A stretch of DNA of 64,000 bases from Streptococcus azizii (GCF_001984715.1 NZ_MSPR01000011.1:18535-82534), one strand, 5' to 3'. Shown: positions 1 through 8,874, numbered from the stretch's first letter. A program made the numbers and translations. Notes: a model not told the origin generated them from the sequence alone.

Positions 1-227
1 GATAATTGGACTGTACAACTCCAATTTCCTGGTGGCTTTGCATAATGCGGACTACTAATTTGTATCTCCTCAAGTTCCCGATAACTATTCTTCAGAGCCT
101 TGGCTAGGCTAATTTCATATTTTCGGTTCCGTTCTTCTTCTGCGGTTCTTTGTCTCAGATGGTTGATACTGAACACCATAAGTAATCCACCTAAAATGAT
201 TAGTAAAATGACTGCTTTCTTTTTCAT
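1..227 (-). CDS. Hypothetical membrane-anchored protein, 3' end outside window
   Basis: An open frame runs from an ATG at 227 down to the window edge, so the C terminus is missing. The visible N terminus is MKKKAVILLIILGGLLMVFS, a short basic start and a hydrophobic stretch that reads as a signal anchor, followed by a charged segment with an RTAEEERNRKYEISLAKAL-type helix. I do not recognise the family. It lies downstream of another small unknown gene on the same strand (435-701), about 200 bases away, and the two could belong together. An overlapping 63-codon frame at 115-306 is a shadow of this one. Confidence 0.55.
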   Translation of the reverse strand, partial: MKKKAVILLIILGGLLMVFSINHLRQRTAEEERNRKYEISLAKALKNSYRELEEIQISSPHYAKPPGNWSCTVQL

Positions 228-434
228 GCTCTAGCCTCCATACATTGAGTTGCTGTCTCTTGTCTATATACTTGCCACAGATGTATCTACAACTATTATT
301 GTACACTATTTTTTAAGTAAACTCTATAAAAAGATAAGCAAAATGGATTCGATTAACAAAATTTTGATGGACACGATAAACATTCTGTCCTCGGTTTACA
401 ATATTTAGCTGTTTATCTGTATACTGAAATACCA

Positions 435-701
435 TTACTCAATCCTCTCCGTACCATCTGAATAGGTAACTATAACCTTCCTTTCAGTCTTTCCTAAATA
501 TGTTCTTAATTGATTGGATACAGCTTGAGAAGCTATCGCTGACCCATTTGCTTTATAACTAATATTATGCCCAATACCATATTCTATATTTGTCCCATCA
601 TCAAAAATAACAAGTATTTGTGTATACCAGCCACTTGGTTTAGATTCTTCAAAACCCGAATGAGTAATTGCGATTTCCTCGCTCTGTCTCAATGATAGCA
701 T
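435..701 (-). CDS. Hypothetical protein, 88 aa
   Basis: This 88-residue frame on the minus strand has an even, soluble composition. It contains GWYTQILVIFDDGT and KVIVTYSDGTERIE, which suggest alternating beta strands. No signal peptide, membrane segment or known motif is visible. No strong Shine-Dalgarno precedes the ATG, so it may be a 3' fragment of a longer gene or start differently. Its upstream neighbour on the same strand is the acetyltransferase at 816-1373, from which it is separated by a terminator hairpin. Function unknown. Confidence 0.45.
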   Translation of the reverse strand: MLSLRQSEEIAITHSGFEESKPSGWYTQILVIFDDGTNIEYGIGHNISYKANGSAIASQAVSNQLRTYLGKTERKVIVTYSDGTERIE

Positions 702-746
702 GATTTCTGGTTACTAATAAAAAAGGCAATACTCCTAATAAAAAAA

Positions 747-782
747 CTCTTAGAAATAGCAGAAGCTCGGCTTTTCTAAGAG
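747..782 (-). terminator. Intrinsic terminator after the GNAT gene
   Basis: Arms CTCTTAGAAA and TTTCTAAGAG pair perfectly over 10 bp and, read on the minus strand, are followed by a run of seven T. It sits just downstream of the acetyltransferase stop codon at 816. Confidence 0.8.
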
Positions 783-815
783 TGTCGTCCACATGAGGGA
801 GTGGTTTCTATTTTG

Positions 816-1373
816 TTAAGTATTAGTGCTTTCAGCTAGGGATGTCCATTCTTCTTTGAGGATTCCATATTTAACCGAATCATAGTAGACACCCTGCCAG
901 TAGCGGACTTTGCGGATTTGAGCTTCCTTGGTCATACCAAGTTTTTCGGCGACCCTCATCATGCCGTGGTTGCCACTCCAAGTAGTGAGGCCGATATGCT
1001 CCAGCTCAGGGAATGCTCCAAAAATCTTCGTAATCCAAAGACTTAGTGCCTCGGTACCATGACCACCGCTCCAGTAAGCAGGATCAAAGATGATGATACC
1101 AATTTCTAACCATCTGGTAGCTTCGTTTTCCCAATAGTAGGACACCATGCCAATAGGTTTTTCTTCGAGAAAAATACCTTGTACTTGCGGTGATTGGAGG
1201 AAACGATAATCAGCAAAACCTTTAAAGGTATCAAAGTTGTCAAAGGATTGGTAATCGTCAAAATAGGGGGCAGAATAGTTCTTCCATTCAGGACATTCTT
1301 GCGTATAGCCGATTTTCCAAATCTGCTTGAGGTCATCTTCTGTAAAAGCATTTAAGTGGAGTGTGTTAGACAT
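816..1373 (-). CDS. GNAT family N-acetyltransferase (RimJ/RimL-like)
   Basis: The 185-residue protein has the length and pattern of RimJ/RimL-type acetyltransferases, which move an acetyl group from acetyl-CoA to an amine. The substrate cannot be told from sequence. Visible features are the strand KPIGMVSYYWENEATRWLEI, the acetyl-CoA loop region around residues 95-110 (IFDPAYWSGGHGTEAL) and the late motif GNHGMMRVAEKLGM followed by RKVRYWQGVYYDSVKYGIL, typical of the C-terminal part of the fold. It is monocistronic, with its own terminator downstream and about 1 kb of repeat-containing DNA upstream. Confidence 0.85.
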   Translation of the reverse strand: MSNTLHLNAFTEDDLKQIWKIGYTQECPEWKNYSAPYFDDYQSFDNFDTFKGFADYRFLQSPQVQGIFLEEKPIGMVSYYWENEATRWLEIGIIIFDPAYWSGGHGTEALSLWITKIFGAFPELEHIGLTTWSGNHGMMRVAEKLGMTKEAQIRKVRYWQGVYYDSVKYGILKEEWTSLAESTNT

Positions 1374-1431
1374 AATGTCCTCCGTATTATTTTCTAACCC
1401 TATTGTATCATAGTTGATAGCTGAAATATAG

Positions 1432-1799
1432 TATAGTCGTTTAGTTTATACCTAAAGGTAGCTACAGCTGTCATTGACTAAATCTGAAACAGCTGCGTCT
1501 CTTTTCTTACTTCGACGAGTGAAAAGCTCCAGTGGAAGTTTTCAGCCTACCACCTTTTATTAAAAAAGTGGTCGTTAGAAACTCCGTTTCCCTATTTCCA
1601 ACCTTGCCCACTTCGCTCTCCAATTTCTAGGCTCAGGCTGAAACAGTTCACCGAACTGTTTCACTCTCCCAGATGATTGGAACTCGCTTTGCCGTACTCT
1701 ACGATTGTTACTGACTATCGTCAGTATGATTTCCGACCTTCAACAGCCGAATGACTGTTGAAGCAGCCTGCAGCTCGTTGCCTAGTACTAAAAGCTATA
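1432..1799 (+). repeat. MITE-like element, copy A
   Basis: Begins TATAGTCGTTTAGTTTATAC and ends TACTAAAAGCTATA, an imperfect terminal inverted repeat that starts with TATAG at each end. The body shares long, nearly identical blocks with copies at 10318-10598 and 32183-32450, including the hairpin GAAACAGTTC-ACC-GAACTGTTTC. This copy carries about 100 extra bases (about 1672-1779) before its right end. It has no coding capacity, so a transposase would have to act in trans. Confidence 0.65.
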
Positions 1800-2342
1800 T
1801 TATCCCTTTTGAACATCACCATTATCCATTGTCAACCTGACTTGATGAGAATGTTTATTGAATACTCAATATTTCCAACTCCCTTTGTATCAAGGTTTCT
1901 AAAAATGGAAGGTTCGTGAAAATGGATAAAAGCCCCTAATGTGGATAACATTGACACCGATTAACACCATAGGATAGGCTACTTGTTTGTACCTCGTCAT
2001 TTTCCAAAAATCAGCCAAGATAGGCTCTATAAAATCATGTATGTTGGGGGGATTTTACTATAATGGGGTATTTTCAATACTAGATGAACAAGAGTCCTAC
2101 CCTCAAATGGAATCCCTTGTTTCCCTATTCATCTTTGGGTGGTGTATTGAACCAAGAGACGTGATACATTCTTATTGAGTACAAGTCTTTTTCTATTCGA
2201 TGAGACAACCTATTTCGCCGTCTAGGCCACAACTTAATTTTAATAAAACAGCAATATTATAGCTCTTGACCGCTGTGTGTAAAAGCATCTGGGGCTTATG
2301 GAAGCTCGGCTATTTTTACTTTTCGTTGTGTAGGGGCATGTC

Positions 2343-2373
2343 AATCCCCAACTCAGCGCTAGAGTTGGGGATT
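2343..2373. terminator. Perfect 12-bp hairpin, probable terminator
   Basis: AATCCCCAACTC and GAGTTGGGGATT pair perfectly across a 7-base loop, 18 bases beyond the stop codon of the minus-strand YrdC-like gene. There is no clear T run on either side, so it may terminate weakly or act as an RNA-stabilising end. Confidence 0.55.
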
Positions 2374-2390
2374 CATTCTAATAGAAAAGG

Positions 2391-3176
2391 CTAGTAGTAT
2401 TCCCCTTGGCGGTAGTCCCAGGAGTTGAAGTGTTCTGAAAGGTGCATCATGATTTTATCAATGTCAAGGCCTTTACGAATCACGACTGGACAAGGGGAGA
2501 TGGAACGACTGTCCTTGCCTTGCTCTGGAATCAGTTTGCCCTCAGCGTCAACCATAGAAACCATGACTCCTTGCTCGTAGCGGGTTTCAAGTGTCTTATC
2601 AGGTTGGATAGATGCGACATAATCATCTGCTTCGATGATAAGATCTACTTTTGACGCGATGCGTTCACCGATTCCTGCAACCTGTCCTCGGTTTCCTTTT
2701 CCAGAAGGATTGGCAGAAGAAGCGTAGACCATACGACCTTCTTTTTCCCACATTTCTTTGGCAATTTGCTCACCTGCAGTACCAAACTTGATGACAAAGC
2801 AAGAGGTGCCACGACTGTCGGTCATCAGTTCCTCGCGCCCATCTCCGTAGGCCTTGAGCTTGGCGTAGGCTTCCTTACGCCAAGGGAGGATGCAACCAAG
2901 TAAGATATCTTCGTCCCAATGTTGTTGGTAGAAAGCATCAATTTCAGGAGTCATTTGAGCCAATTCACGGAGTTCTTCCAGACTACCACAAAGGACGACC
3001 CCGGGTTTCGTACGTTTGCGTTCCTTGGCATCAAACTTTCGCTCCAAGCCAGCTTTATCGGCGGTCATGATGATGTATCCAACCTTAGTAGGACAGACAA
3101 TGACTCCGCCCTCTTGTTTGATAATATTTAGCCCCTCTTGTGATAGTTCTCCGTCCCAATGGATCTGTTTTGTCAT
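2391..3176 (-). CDS. YrdC/Sua5-fold protein
   Basis: This 261-residue protein has the YrdC/Sua5 fold known from threonylcarbamoyl-AMP synthases of the tRNA t6A pathway. Family-like segments are KRTKPGVVLCG near residue 53 and SSANPSGKGNRGQ near 155. The usual entry motif of the active enzyme (a PTDTVYGLG-like strand) is replaced here by PTKVGYII, and there is no C-terminal Sua5 domain, so true TsaC activity is doubtful. The ATG at 3176 was chosen because AAGGAG lies 8 bases before it. A longer frame from 3293 starts inside the promoter. The promoter carries a CodY-type box. Confidence 0.75.
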   Translation of the reverse strand: MTKQIHWDGELSQEGLNIIKQEGGVIVCPTKVGYIIMTADKAGLERKFDAKERKRTKPGVVLCGSLEELRELAQMTPEIDAFYQQHWDEDILLGCILPWRKEAYAKLKAYGDGREELMTDSRGTSCFVIKFGTAGEQIAKEMWEKEGRMVYASSANPSGKGNRGQVAGIGERIASKVDLIIEADDYVASIQPDKTLETRYEQGVMVSMVDAEGKLIPEQGKDSRSISPCPVVIRKGLDIDKIMMHLSEHFNSWDYRQGEYY

Positions 3177-3196
3177 ACAGTTCATCTCCTTGTCTA

Positions 3197-3211
3197 AATT
3201 TTCAGATAATT
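3197..3211 (-). promoter_or_regulatory. CodY-type box
   Basis: AATTTTCAGATAATT differs at one position from the CodY consensus AATTTTCWGAAAATT. It lies just downstream of the -10 element of the YrdC-like gene, where a bound repressor would block transcription. Confidence 0.6.
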
Positions 3212-3213
3212 CA

Positions 3214-3241
3214 ATTATATCAGAAATTTCATGAAAATCAA
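3214..3241 (-). promoter_or_regulatory. Promoter of the YrdC-like gene
   Basis: On the minus strand TTGATT is followed after 16 bases by TATAAT with an upstream TG (extended -10). The start codon is about 40 bases downstream. Confidence 0.7.
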
Positions 3242-3293
3242 GCCTGTCTTTCACGACCAACAAGTAAGAAAGCGAATGAAAAATAGGAAACAT

Positions 3294-3703
3294 GACGAGT
3301 GAAAAGCTCCAGTGGGGGTTTTCAGCCTATTTCCTAGCTTTCCCGCTTCTTGGCTCAAACTTCTGTGGTCACTTTCGTGTTTCTAGGTGACCAGTTACAA
3401 CAGTTCATCGAACTGTTGTAACTCATCTGTAATCGGCTAAAGCCGAAACAGCTGCCTATCTTTTTTCCGAGGTTTTAGCCCGTGTTCAATTCGTCAAGAT
3501 ACGAGAGCGTAAAACAACTCCTAGACAAAATAGGAAATACGACGAAGAAGTCTCTGCTTCTAGGAGTATTTATTCTCGCTTTCCGATTTCTTGGCTCGGG
3601 TAAAACTGATCCACTGGATTAGTTTTATTGTCAGCGAGTTGTAGCTCGAGTTCAATTCCCCGAGACTCTTGACCGAGTATCCTTTTGATTTTCAAAGAGT
3701 ATA
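3294..3703. repeat. Modular BOX-like repeat block
   Basis: Contains the shared modules GACGAGTGAAAAGCTCC, AACAGTTCATCGAACTGTT, GATACGAGAGCGTAAAACAA and the closing sequence CCTTTTGATTTTCAAAGAGT, all of which recur throughout the window. The remainder up to 3820 is unassigned. Confidence 0.6.
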
Positions 3704-3820
3704 AAGCAGGACAGCAACCTGACTGCTTACACAGAGTGTGGTTTGCCGACCTTTTGCTCCATCAAGTATGAAGGAAGCCTGTGGACGGTGTTCATTTATG
3801 AAATTTTTCAAAAAATGTTC

Positions 3821-3848
3821 TTGCCTTTTTTCATTTTTTCGCTATACT
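3821..3848 (+). promoter_or_regulatory. Promoter of the riboswitch-carrier unit
   Basis: TTGCCT and TATACT are separated by 16 bases. Transcription would start about 100 bases before the glycine aptamer. Confidence 0.6.
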
Positions 3849-3862
3849 AATAAGTAAGTCAT

Positions 3863-4029
3863 ATCAGTTTTTGACTGATGACGATGCAAAACGAATACCG
3901 GTTGACATTTCATAGGAGGACGGAAGTCCAACTGTGGGAAAGACGGAACTCTGGAGAGACCGTAATGGCGCCGAAGGGGCAAGGTGAAATGCAAGCAATT
4001 CACTCAAACTCTCAGGCAAAAGGACAGAG
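3863..4029 (+). ncRNA. Glycine riboswitch, single aptamer with 5' remnant
   Basis: The stretch 3949-4029 matches the glycine (gcvT) aptamer: CTCTGGAGAGACC, the core GGCGCCGAAGGGGCAA, and ACTCTCAGGCAAAAGGACAG closing with CAGAG against the initial CTCTG. Only one full aptamer is present. The preceding 3863-3948 forms hairpins, including GTCATATCAG with CTGATGAC, and may be the 'ghost' partner described for singlet glycine riboswitches before transporters. It controls the downstream carrier. No obvious terminator follows, so control may be at translation or by a structure I cannot resolve by eye. Confidence 0.9.
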
Positions 4030-4073
4030 CATAGGAAATTGGAAAGGTATTTTCCCTAAAGTTGATGGGTAAA

Positions 4074-4199
4074 ATGGCAGTTGCGCTACTATTACTCAGC
4101 ATTCCTATTCTCATTTATGGTAAACACAGAGTTTGGCGGTCACCGTCAAGCTCTTTCGTTTTGATGGAGCATACACTATACATACGTGGAGGAGATTAG
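4074..4199 (+). CDS. Possible 41-aa leader peptide before the carrier
   Basis: A short frame starts at an ATG after the riboswitch and stops two bases before the carrier ATG. The peptide begins MAVALLLLSIPILIYGKHRV, a hydrophobic stretch. Its stop overlaps the carrier's ribosome site, a layout that would allow translational coupling. The ribosome site before this ATG is poor, so it may be chance. Confidence 0.25.
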   Translation: MAVALLLLSIPILIYGKHRVWRSPSSSFVLMEHTLYIRGGD

Positions 4200-4201
4200 G
4201 A

Positions 4202-5533
4202 ATGTTAGAAATCTTGCAGGGAATCAATCGTTTGGTCTGGGGACCGCCGTTACTCATGCTTTTAGTTGGGACAGGCATTTATTTCACAGCCCGTCTGGGA
4301 CTTTTTCAAGTCAGAAAGCTACCGCGGGCAGCTCGTTTGATTTTAGTAGATGATGCCAGTGGTCAAGGCGATGTCTCTAGCTTTGCGGCCCTTTGTACAG
4401 CTCTAGCAGCAACGGTCGGTACGGGAAATATTGTCGGGGTTGCTACTGCTATTAAGACCGGTGGACCAGGAGCTCTTTTTTGGATGTGGGTTGCGGCCTT
4501 TTTTGGGATGGCAACCAAGTATGCCGAAGGGTTTTTGGCGATTAAATACCGCACTAAGGATGCCAATGGTCAAGTAGCTGGAGGTCCCATGCACTATATC
4601 ACGATTGGTATGGGGGAAAAGTGGAAGCCTTTGGCCATCTTCTTTGCCCTTTCAGGGGTCTTGGTAGCTTTTCTAGGGATTGGAACCTTTGCGCAAGTAA
4701 ACTCGATTACCTCTTCTTTGGAAAATAGCTTTGCCTTCTCACCGCAGTTGGTGAGTGTTATCCTAGCAGTGGTGGTCGCCGTCATTATCTTTGGTGGAAT
4801 TGAATCAATCTCAAAGGTTTCGACCAAGGTTGTACCGTTTATGGCGACCTTATATATTGTAGCGACACTGGCCCTGTTGATTGTCAATGCCCATCAACTG
4901 CTGCCGACTCTTGCCCTTGTGGTGAAAAACGCCTTTACCCCAAGTGCAGCTTTGGGGGGATTTGCAGGAGCGAACGTTCGCGCGGCGATTCAAAATGGAA
5001 TCGCGCGTGGGGTCTTTTCAAATGAATCTGGTCTTGGTTCAGCTCCGATTGCCGCAGCAGCAGCCAAATCCGACCAGCCTGTTGAACAGGGACTGATTTT
5101 CATGATTGGAACCTTCATTGATACGATTATCATCTGTAGTTTGACCGGGCTGTCGATCTTAGTAACAGGTCAGTGGACAGTAGAAGGTTTGCAGGGAGCG
5201 CCTCTGACTCAGGCAGCCTTTGCCACCTTGTTGGGAAGTCCTGGGGCGCTTGCCTTGACCTTTAGTCTCGTTCTTTTTGCTTTTACAACCATTCTAGGCT
5301 GGAGTTATTACGGGGAACGTTGCTTTGAGTTTCTTTTTGGAACACGGTTCATTTTCGTGTATCGCTTGATTTTCATTGCCATGGTCGCTCTCGGTGGCTT
5401 TCTTCAGTTGGATGTCATCTGGGTGATTGCAGATGTCGTCAATGGATTGATGGCTCTACCGAATCTCATTGCCTTATTAGCTTTATCACCGGTTATTATC
5501 CGTGAAACCAAACGATACTTTGAAAAACAGTAG
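4202..5533 (+). CDS. AGCS family sodium:amino acid (glycine/alanine) symporter
   Basis: The 443-residue membrane protein belongs to the alanine/glycine:cation symporter family, which imports small amino acids with Na+. Characteristic segments are TVGTGNIVGVATAIKTGGPG near residues 72-91, FWMWVAAFFGMATKYAEG just after it, and a late FSNESGLGSAPIAAAAAK. About ten hydrophobic segments are visible. The ATG at 4202 follows GGAGGAGATTAG. A longer frame from 4133 lacks a ribosome site. The glycine riboswitch directly upstream argues for glycine as substrate or co-substrate. The gene stands alone, with repeats downstream. Confidence 0.9.
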   Translation: MLEILQGINRLVWGPPLLMLLVGTGIYFTARLGLFQVRKLPRAARLILVDDASGQGDVSSFAALCTALAATVGTGNIVGVATAIKTGGPGALFWMWVAAFFGMATKYAEGFLAIKYRTKDANGQVAGGPMHYITIGMGEKWKPLAIFFALSGVLVAFLGIGTFAQVNSITSSLENSFAFSPQLVSVILAVVVAVIIFGGIESISKVSTKVVPFMATLYIVATLALLIVNAHQLLPTLALVVKNAFTPSAALGGFAGANVRAAIQNGIARGVFSNESGLGSAPIAAAAAKSDQPVEQGLIFMIGTFIDTIIICSLTGLSILVTGQWTVEGLQGAPLTQAAFATLLGSPGALALTFSLVLFAFTTILGWSYYGERCFEFLFGTRFIFVYRLIFIAMVALGGFLQLDVIWVIADVVNGLMALPNLIALLALSPVIIRETKRYFEKQ

Positions 5534-5667
5534 GGGAGTCGCCCGTTATATCTTTGCAAAGGATGAGCAGCTAGGAAAGAAGGGAGACCGGTCAATGATT
5601 AGACAAGAGTATCCGGGCATCATTGTGAGGACTATCCGCATGTAGTGGTGTTTTGACGCTGAAGCCT

Positions 5668-6253
5668 TATACTCAATAAAAATCAACAGTAGACTAGCTT
5701 TCATAATTGAGAATTGTGAAAGGTGGGATAGGAGATTAGCACCGCTAATTTCCTTATAATCGAAGCCGAAGGTAGTTGAATTAAGATGTGAGGACGTTAA
5801 GAAAATGTAAAGAAAAATAGGGAATTGGGGCAGATGACTCCAACAACCGCTAACCTCGCTGTCTAATTTTTAGGCTCAGTAACAAATTCCCTCACTTTTT
5901 AATTTCTAGGTTCGGGCTAAAATAATCCACTGGATTATTTTACTCCCCTGACTATTGCTATCTTTTTTCTCACATTTTTAGCCCGTGTTCAATTCGTCAA
6001 GATACGAGAGCGTAAAACAACTCCTAGACAAAATAGGAAATACGACGAGTGAAAAGCTCCAGTGGAGGTTTTCAGCCTATTCCCTAGCTTTTCTGCTTCT
6101 TGGCTCAAACTTCTGTGGTCACTTTCGTGTTTCAATCTCATCTGTAATTGGCTAAAGCCAAAACAGCTGCCTATCTTTTTTGCACAGCTCGTAGTCTGAG
6201 TTCAATTCCCCGAGACTCTTGACCAAGTATCCTTTGGATTTTTAAAGAGTATT
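5668..6253. repeat. Complete long BOX-like element
   Basis: Starts TATACTCAATAAAAATCAAC and ends GGATTTTTAAAGAGTATTA, inverted ends of about 20 bp. Between them lie several shared modules, among them GATGTGAGGACGTTAAGAAA, GATACGAGAGCGTAAAACAA and GTGAAAAGCTCCAGTGGAGG. It fills the gap between the carrier and the MscS gene. 5534-5667 and 6254-6340 hold nothing recognisable. Confidence 0.65.
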
Positions 6254-6385
6254 AGCCAAGTCAGAGCGAGTGTCTTACCCCTAGTCCAGTTTGTAGATTT
6301 CTTGTCTAAATGTGGGAATAGAAACAAACAAGTCGATGCCATCAAAGCGCTAATTATGGTATAATAACAGGAGAAGGAGGGTCCT

Positions 6386-7213
6386 GTGCATTTTTTTACT
6401 AACTATCTAGCTCAATTTGATGTAGAGGCGATACTCATGGCCTTAGTGAGCAAGTTGTTATCGCTTGTTTTGTTAGCTATTGTTTTCTATATTCTCAAAA
6501 AAATGGTTCCCCTTTCCATCAGAAAAATGTTTCTTTCTCCCCTTCGGGGATCGACCCAGGATATTGGGAGACAAAAGACGCTGGTTCGCCTTTTGGAAAG
6601 TGGCTTGAACTACGTCTTGTATTTTCTTTTGCTGTATTCGGTCTTGACCATTCTGGGGCTTCCGGTCTCTAGCCTTTTGGCAGGAGCTGGAATTGCTGGG
6701 GTTGCTATCGGGATGGGGGCGCAGGGTTTCTTATCTGATTTGGTCAATGGTTTTTTCATCCTTCTAGAACGCCAGTTTGATGTAGGAGAGGTCGTTGGCT
6801 TGACCAATGGGGTCATTAAGATAAAAGGTACTATTGTTAGCGTAGGGATTCGGACAACCCAGGTGCGTGATGCAGATGGAACCCTTCATTTTATTCCGAA
6901 TCGGAACATTCTTGTTGTCAGCAATCAATCGCGGGGAGACATACGGGTGCAGATTGATCTGCCACTGAGCCTAACAGCTGATTTGGCCAAGGTTGAAGAA
7001 GTGATAGAGGCCATCAACCAGAAAGAAGCGAGTAGTTGGTCTGCCATTAAGGGGGTAAAAATAATTGGTCCACAGACGCTTGAAAATGGACAATTTGTCT
7101 ATCGGGTGCAATTCTTTGTAGTCAATGGTCAGCAAAGTAGTATCTACCAGCGGTTTTACACCCTTTATCAAGAGGCCTTGCTCTCAGCCGGCATTGACCT
7201 AACAAACCAGTAG
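6386..7213 (+). CDS. Small-conductance mechanosensitive channel (MscS family)
   Basis: The 275-residue protein fits MscS, a tension-gated channel that releases solutes on osmotic downshock. Hydrophobic segments lie at about residues 13-36, 68-90 and 95-120. The third is the glycine/alanine-rich pore helix (SLLAGAGIAGVAIGMGAQ), followed by FDVGEVV and the beta domain with TTQVRDADGTLHFIPN. Translation starts at a GTG (6386) 5 bases after GGAGG. TATAAT at 6360-6365 with TG upstream is the likely -10, giving a very short leader. It is followed 13 bases later by an unknown membrane protein, probably cotranscribed. Confidence 0.88.
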   Translation: MHFFTNYLAQFDVEAILMALVSKLLSLVLLAIVFYILKKMVPLSIRKMFLSPLRGSTQDIGRQKTLVRLLESGLNYVLYFLLLYSVLTILGLPVSSLLAGAGIAGVAIGMGAQGFLSDLVNGFFILLERQFDVGEVVGLTNGVIKIKGTIVSVGIRTTQVRDADGTLHFIPNRNILVVSNQSRGDIRVQIDLPLSLTADLAKVEEVIEAINQKEASSWSAIKGVKIIGPQTLENGQFVYRVQFFVVNGQQSSIYQRFYTLYQEALLSAGIDLTNQ

Positions 7214-7226
7214 CAAAGGAGAAATC

Positions 7227-7826
7227 ATGTTTCCAAAAGAATTCATTATTGAAGATGGTCACATCTATTATCGGAAAAAACCATTCTACAAACAGCCCTT
7301 ATTTTGGACAAGCCTTGCAGGCTTTACGGTGGCTTTTATCTTGGGGCTGTTACTCTTCTTAACAGTCCTAGGATTGGCGGGTTCGTCTTATGCTTCTAGT
7401 TATGTGCAGGAGAGCTACGATGGCCTAGTGTCAGATCCATTTATGGAAAAAGAAATCGGTCAAGAGGTCGAATTGTCAAGTGGATTACGGTTGACTGTCC
7501 AATCCATGGAGTTAGACTCCAAGATAGAACTGGACGATTCGGATTATCATCAAGCGATGGTTATAACAGTTGAGGTGAAAAATCCAACGGAAGAGCGTTT
7601 GTATTTTGATGAGCAAGACAGTCTCTTATTTGGAACGCAAGATAGCGATGAAATTGAATCGGTCTATATTTTGGACAATCGAACCTATGATGGCGCTTTT
7701 AAAAAGAAAATCAATCCGGGAGAAACAGTCGAATATACCCTAATTTACGGAGTGGATGGCGCCTCCACCTATCGCTTGATGTATGAGGGAAATGTGTGGG
7801 ATTTTCAGCGGGGAGAAAAATTGTAA
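7227..7826 (+). CDS. Membrane-anchored protein with DUF4352-like extracellular domain
   Basis: The 199-residue protein has a cytoplasmic N terminus, one transmembrane helix at about residues 27-52 (LFWTSLAGFTVAFILGLLLF) and an extracellular beta-rich part with the pattern of DUF4352-type immunoglobulin-like domains: LRLTVQSMEL, AMVITVEVKNPTEERLYFD, INPGETVEYTLIYGV. No enzyme motif is present. The start at 7227 has AAGGAG 7 bases upstream. The gene follows mscS closely and likely shares its transcript, but its role is unknown. Confidence 0.65.
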   Translation: MFPKEFIIEDGHIYYRKKPFYKQPLFWTSLAGFTVAFILGLLLFLTVLGLAGSSYASSYVQESYDGLVSDPFMEKEIGQEVELSSGLRLTVQSMELDSKIELDDSDYHQAMVITVEVKNPTEERLYFDEQDSLLFGTQDSDEIESVYILDNRTYDGAFKKKINPGETVEYTLIYGVDGASTYRLMYEGNVWDFQRGEKL

Positions 7827-7962
7827 GCAATGACATCATGGTTTTCTTCCCTTCCTTTCTGCCATTCATAGAGAACCGTTCGTTACATATTATAGTCTTT
7901 TAGTTTACTTTTAGTATTTAGACGAGTGAAAAGCTCCACAGGAGCTTTTCGCTCAGCAAGTG

Positions 7963-8522
7963 TATACTCAACGAGTGAGCAAACAAGTTGGGAATCAGGG
8001 GTATCTTCTCTGATTCCCTATTTTTGTCGGAGCTATCGTAGACGATAGCTGTCTTGCTGCTATGCCTGTCTTTTGAAGGATTGACACTCCCAATGCTAAT
8101 TTCATTATAATCGAAGGCGAAGGTAGTTGAAATAAGAAAAAGATACAAAGGACGTGTAAAAAGCGACTGAAAAATAGGAGGCTGCCGCAGTGTTCGATGA
8201 ACACAAGAAAGCCTATCTTTTTTCCGAGGTTTTAGGCTGAACTCAATTACACAAGATGTGAGGACGTTAAAAGGTCTAAGTGAAAATAGGAATTCTGACG
8301 CAGAGTCTAGAGACTCTAGAAAGAATTATCTTTTTCACACAGACCTTAGTCCGAACTCAATTACAAGATACAAAACCTGAGAAAAGCTCAAAATGTACCT
8401 TAATATAGAAGAAACTCTCCACTGGATAGTTTCTTCTATATCTATAAGTGAACATCGTTCACAACGGCTACAGCAAAATAGGAACTTTGATTAAGTATCC
8501 TTTTGAGTTTTAAAGAGTATTA
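7963..8522. repeat. Long BOX-like modular repeat
   Basis: Opens with TATACTCAACGAGTGAG and closes CCTTTTGAGTTTTAAAGAGT plus ATTA. Internal modules include AAAAAGCGACTGAAAAATAG, GCTGCCGCAGTGTTCGATGA and GATGTGAGGACGTTAAAA, each present elsewhere in the window. Confidence 0.6.
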
Positions 8523-8647
8523 CAATGGAGAATTGGAAATACGGATATAGACAAAAAGATGATGTCATGTGGATGGTTGAAGAGTATAAAGTAGGGTGAG
8601 GGGATGTTACTGGGGTTTGAAGAGACTGGCGCAGAATGACTAAAAAA

Positions 8648-8678
8648 GACCAATCCACTGTATCTACAGGAACTGGTC
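8648..8678 (-). terminator. Hairpin terminator, minus strand
   Basis: GACCA...TGGTC with an inner CTGTA-TC-TACAG stem. On the minus strand it is followed by six T. It would stop transcription leaving the IS110 element. Confidence 0.65.
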
Positions 8679-8816
8679 AGATGTTTTATAGTCATTTTCT
8701 ACCATTTGTCAAGCCTTTCAAGGTATTTGACAAAAAATATTTTGAGTTCAGTAGTCAAAATAAGGAAATTATTTTATTTTGGATTAAAGTTTAGTATAAA
8801 AAGTGTATACAAAACG

Positions 8817-8851
8817 AACACCTTATTTTGTAATTTTTTTGATAAGGTGTT
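8817..8851 (-). repeat. 10-bp inverted repeat near the IS110 3' end
   Basis: AACACCTTAT and ATAAGGTGTT pair perfectly across a 15-base AT-rich loop, 24 bases beyond the transposase stop. It could be a terminator or part of the element's right end. Confidence 0.5.
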
Positions 8852-8874
8852 ACAATAATATGGCATAAACAATT

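Larger units (their letters stand above)
1374..2390. other. Gene-free stretch with MITE-like copy and unassigned DNA
   Basis: About 1 kb without a convincing gene. The part nearest the acetyltransferase is a MITE-like repeat (1432-1799). From 1800 to 2340 I see no repeat family and no good reading frame. A 63-codon frame at 1987-2178 lacks a ribosome binding site and looks accidental. The stretch may be a decayed mobile element, but I cannot name it. A strong hairpin closes it at 2343-2373. Confidence 0.5.
7827..8874. other. Gene-free stretch: repeats and IS110 right flank
   Basis: Holds a MITE-type terminus at about 7891-7919 (TATAGTCTTTTAGTTTAC), a long BOX-like block (7963-8522), a minus-strand hairpin terminator at 8648-8678 and an AT-rich flank before the transposase stop. 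No gene seen. Confidence 0.6.

Noticed and set aside
1987..2178. 63-codon frame in the gap before the YrdC-like gene
   Set aside because: No ribosome site and no protein-like pattern.
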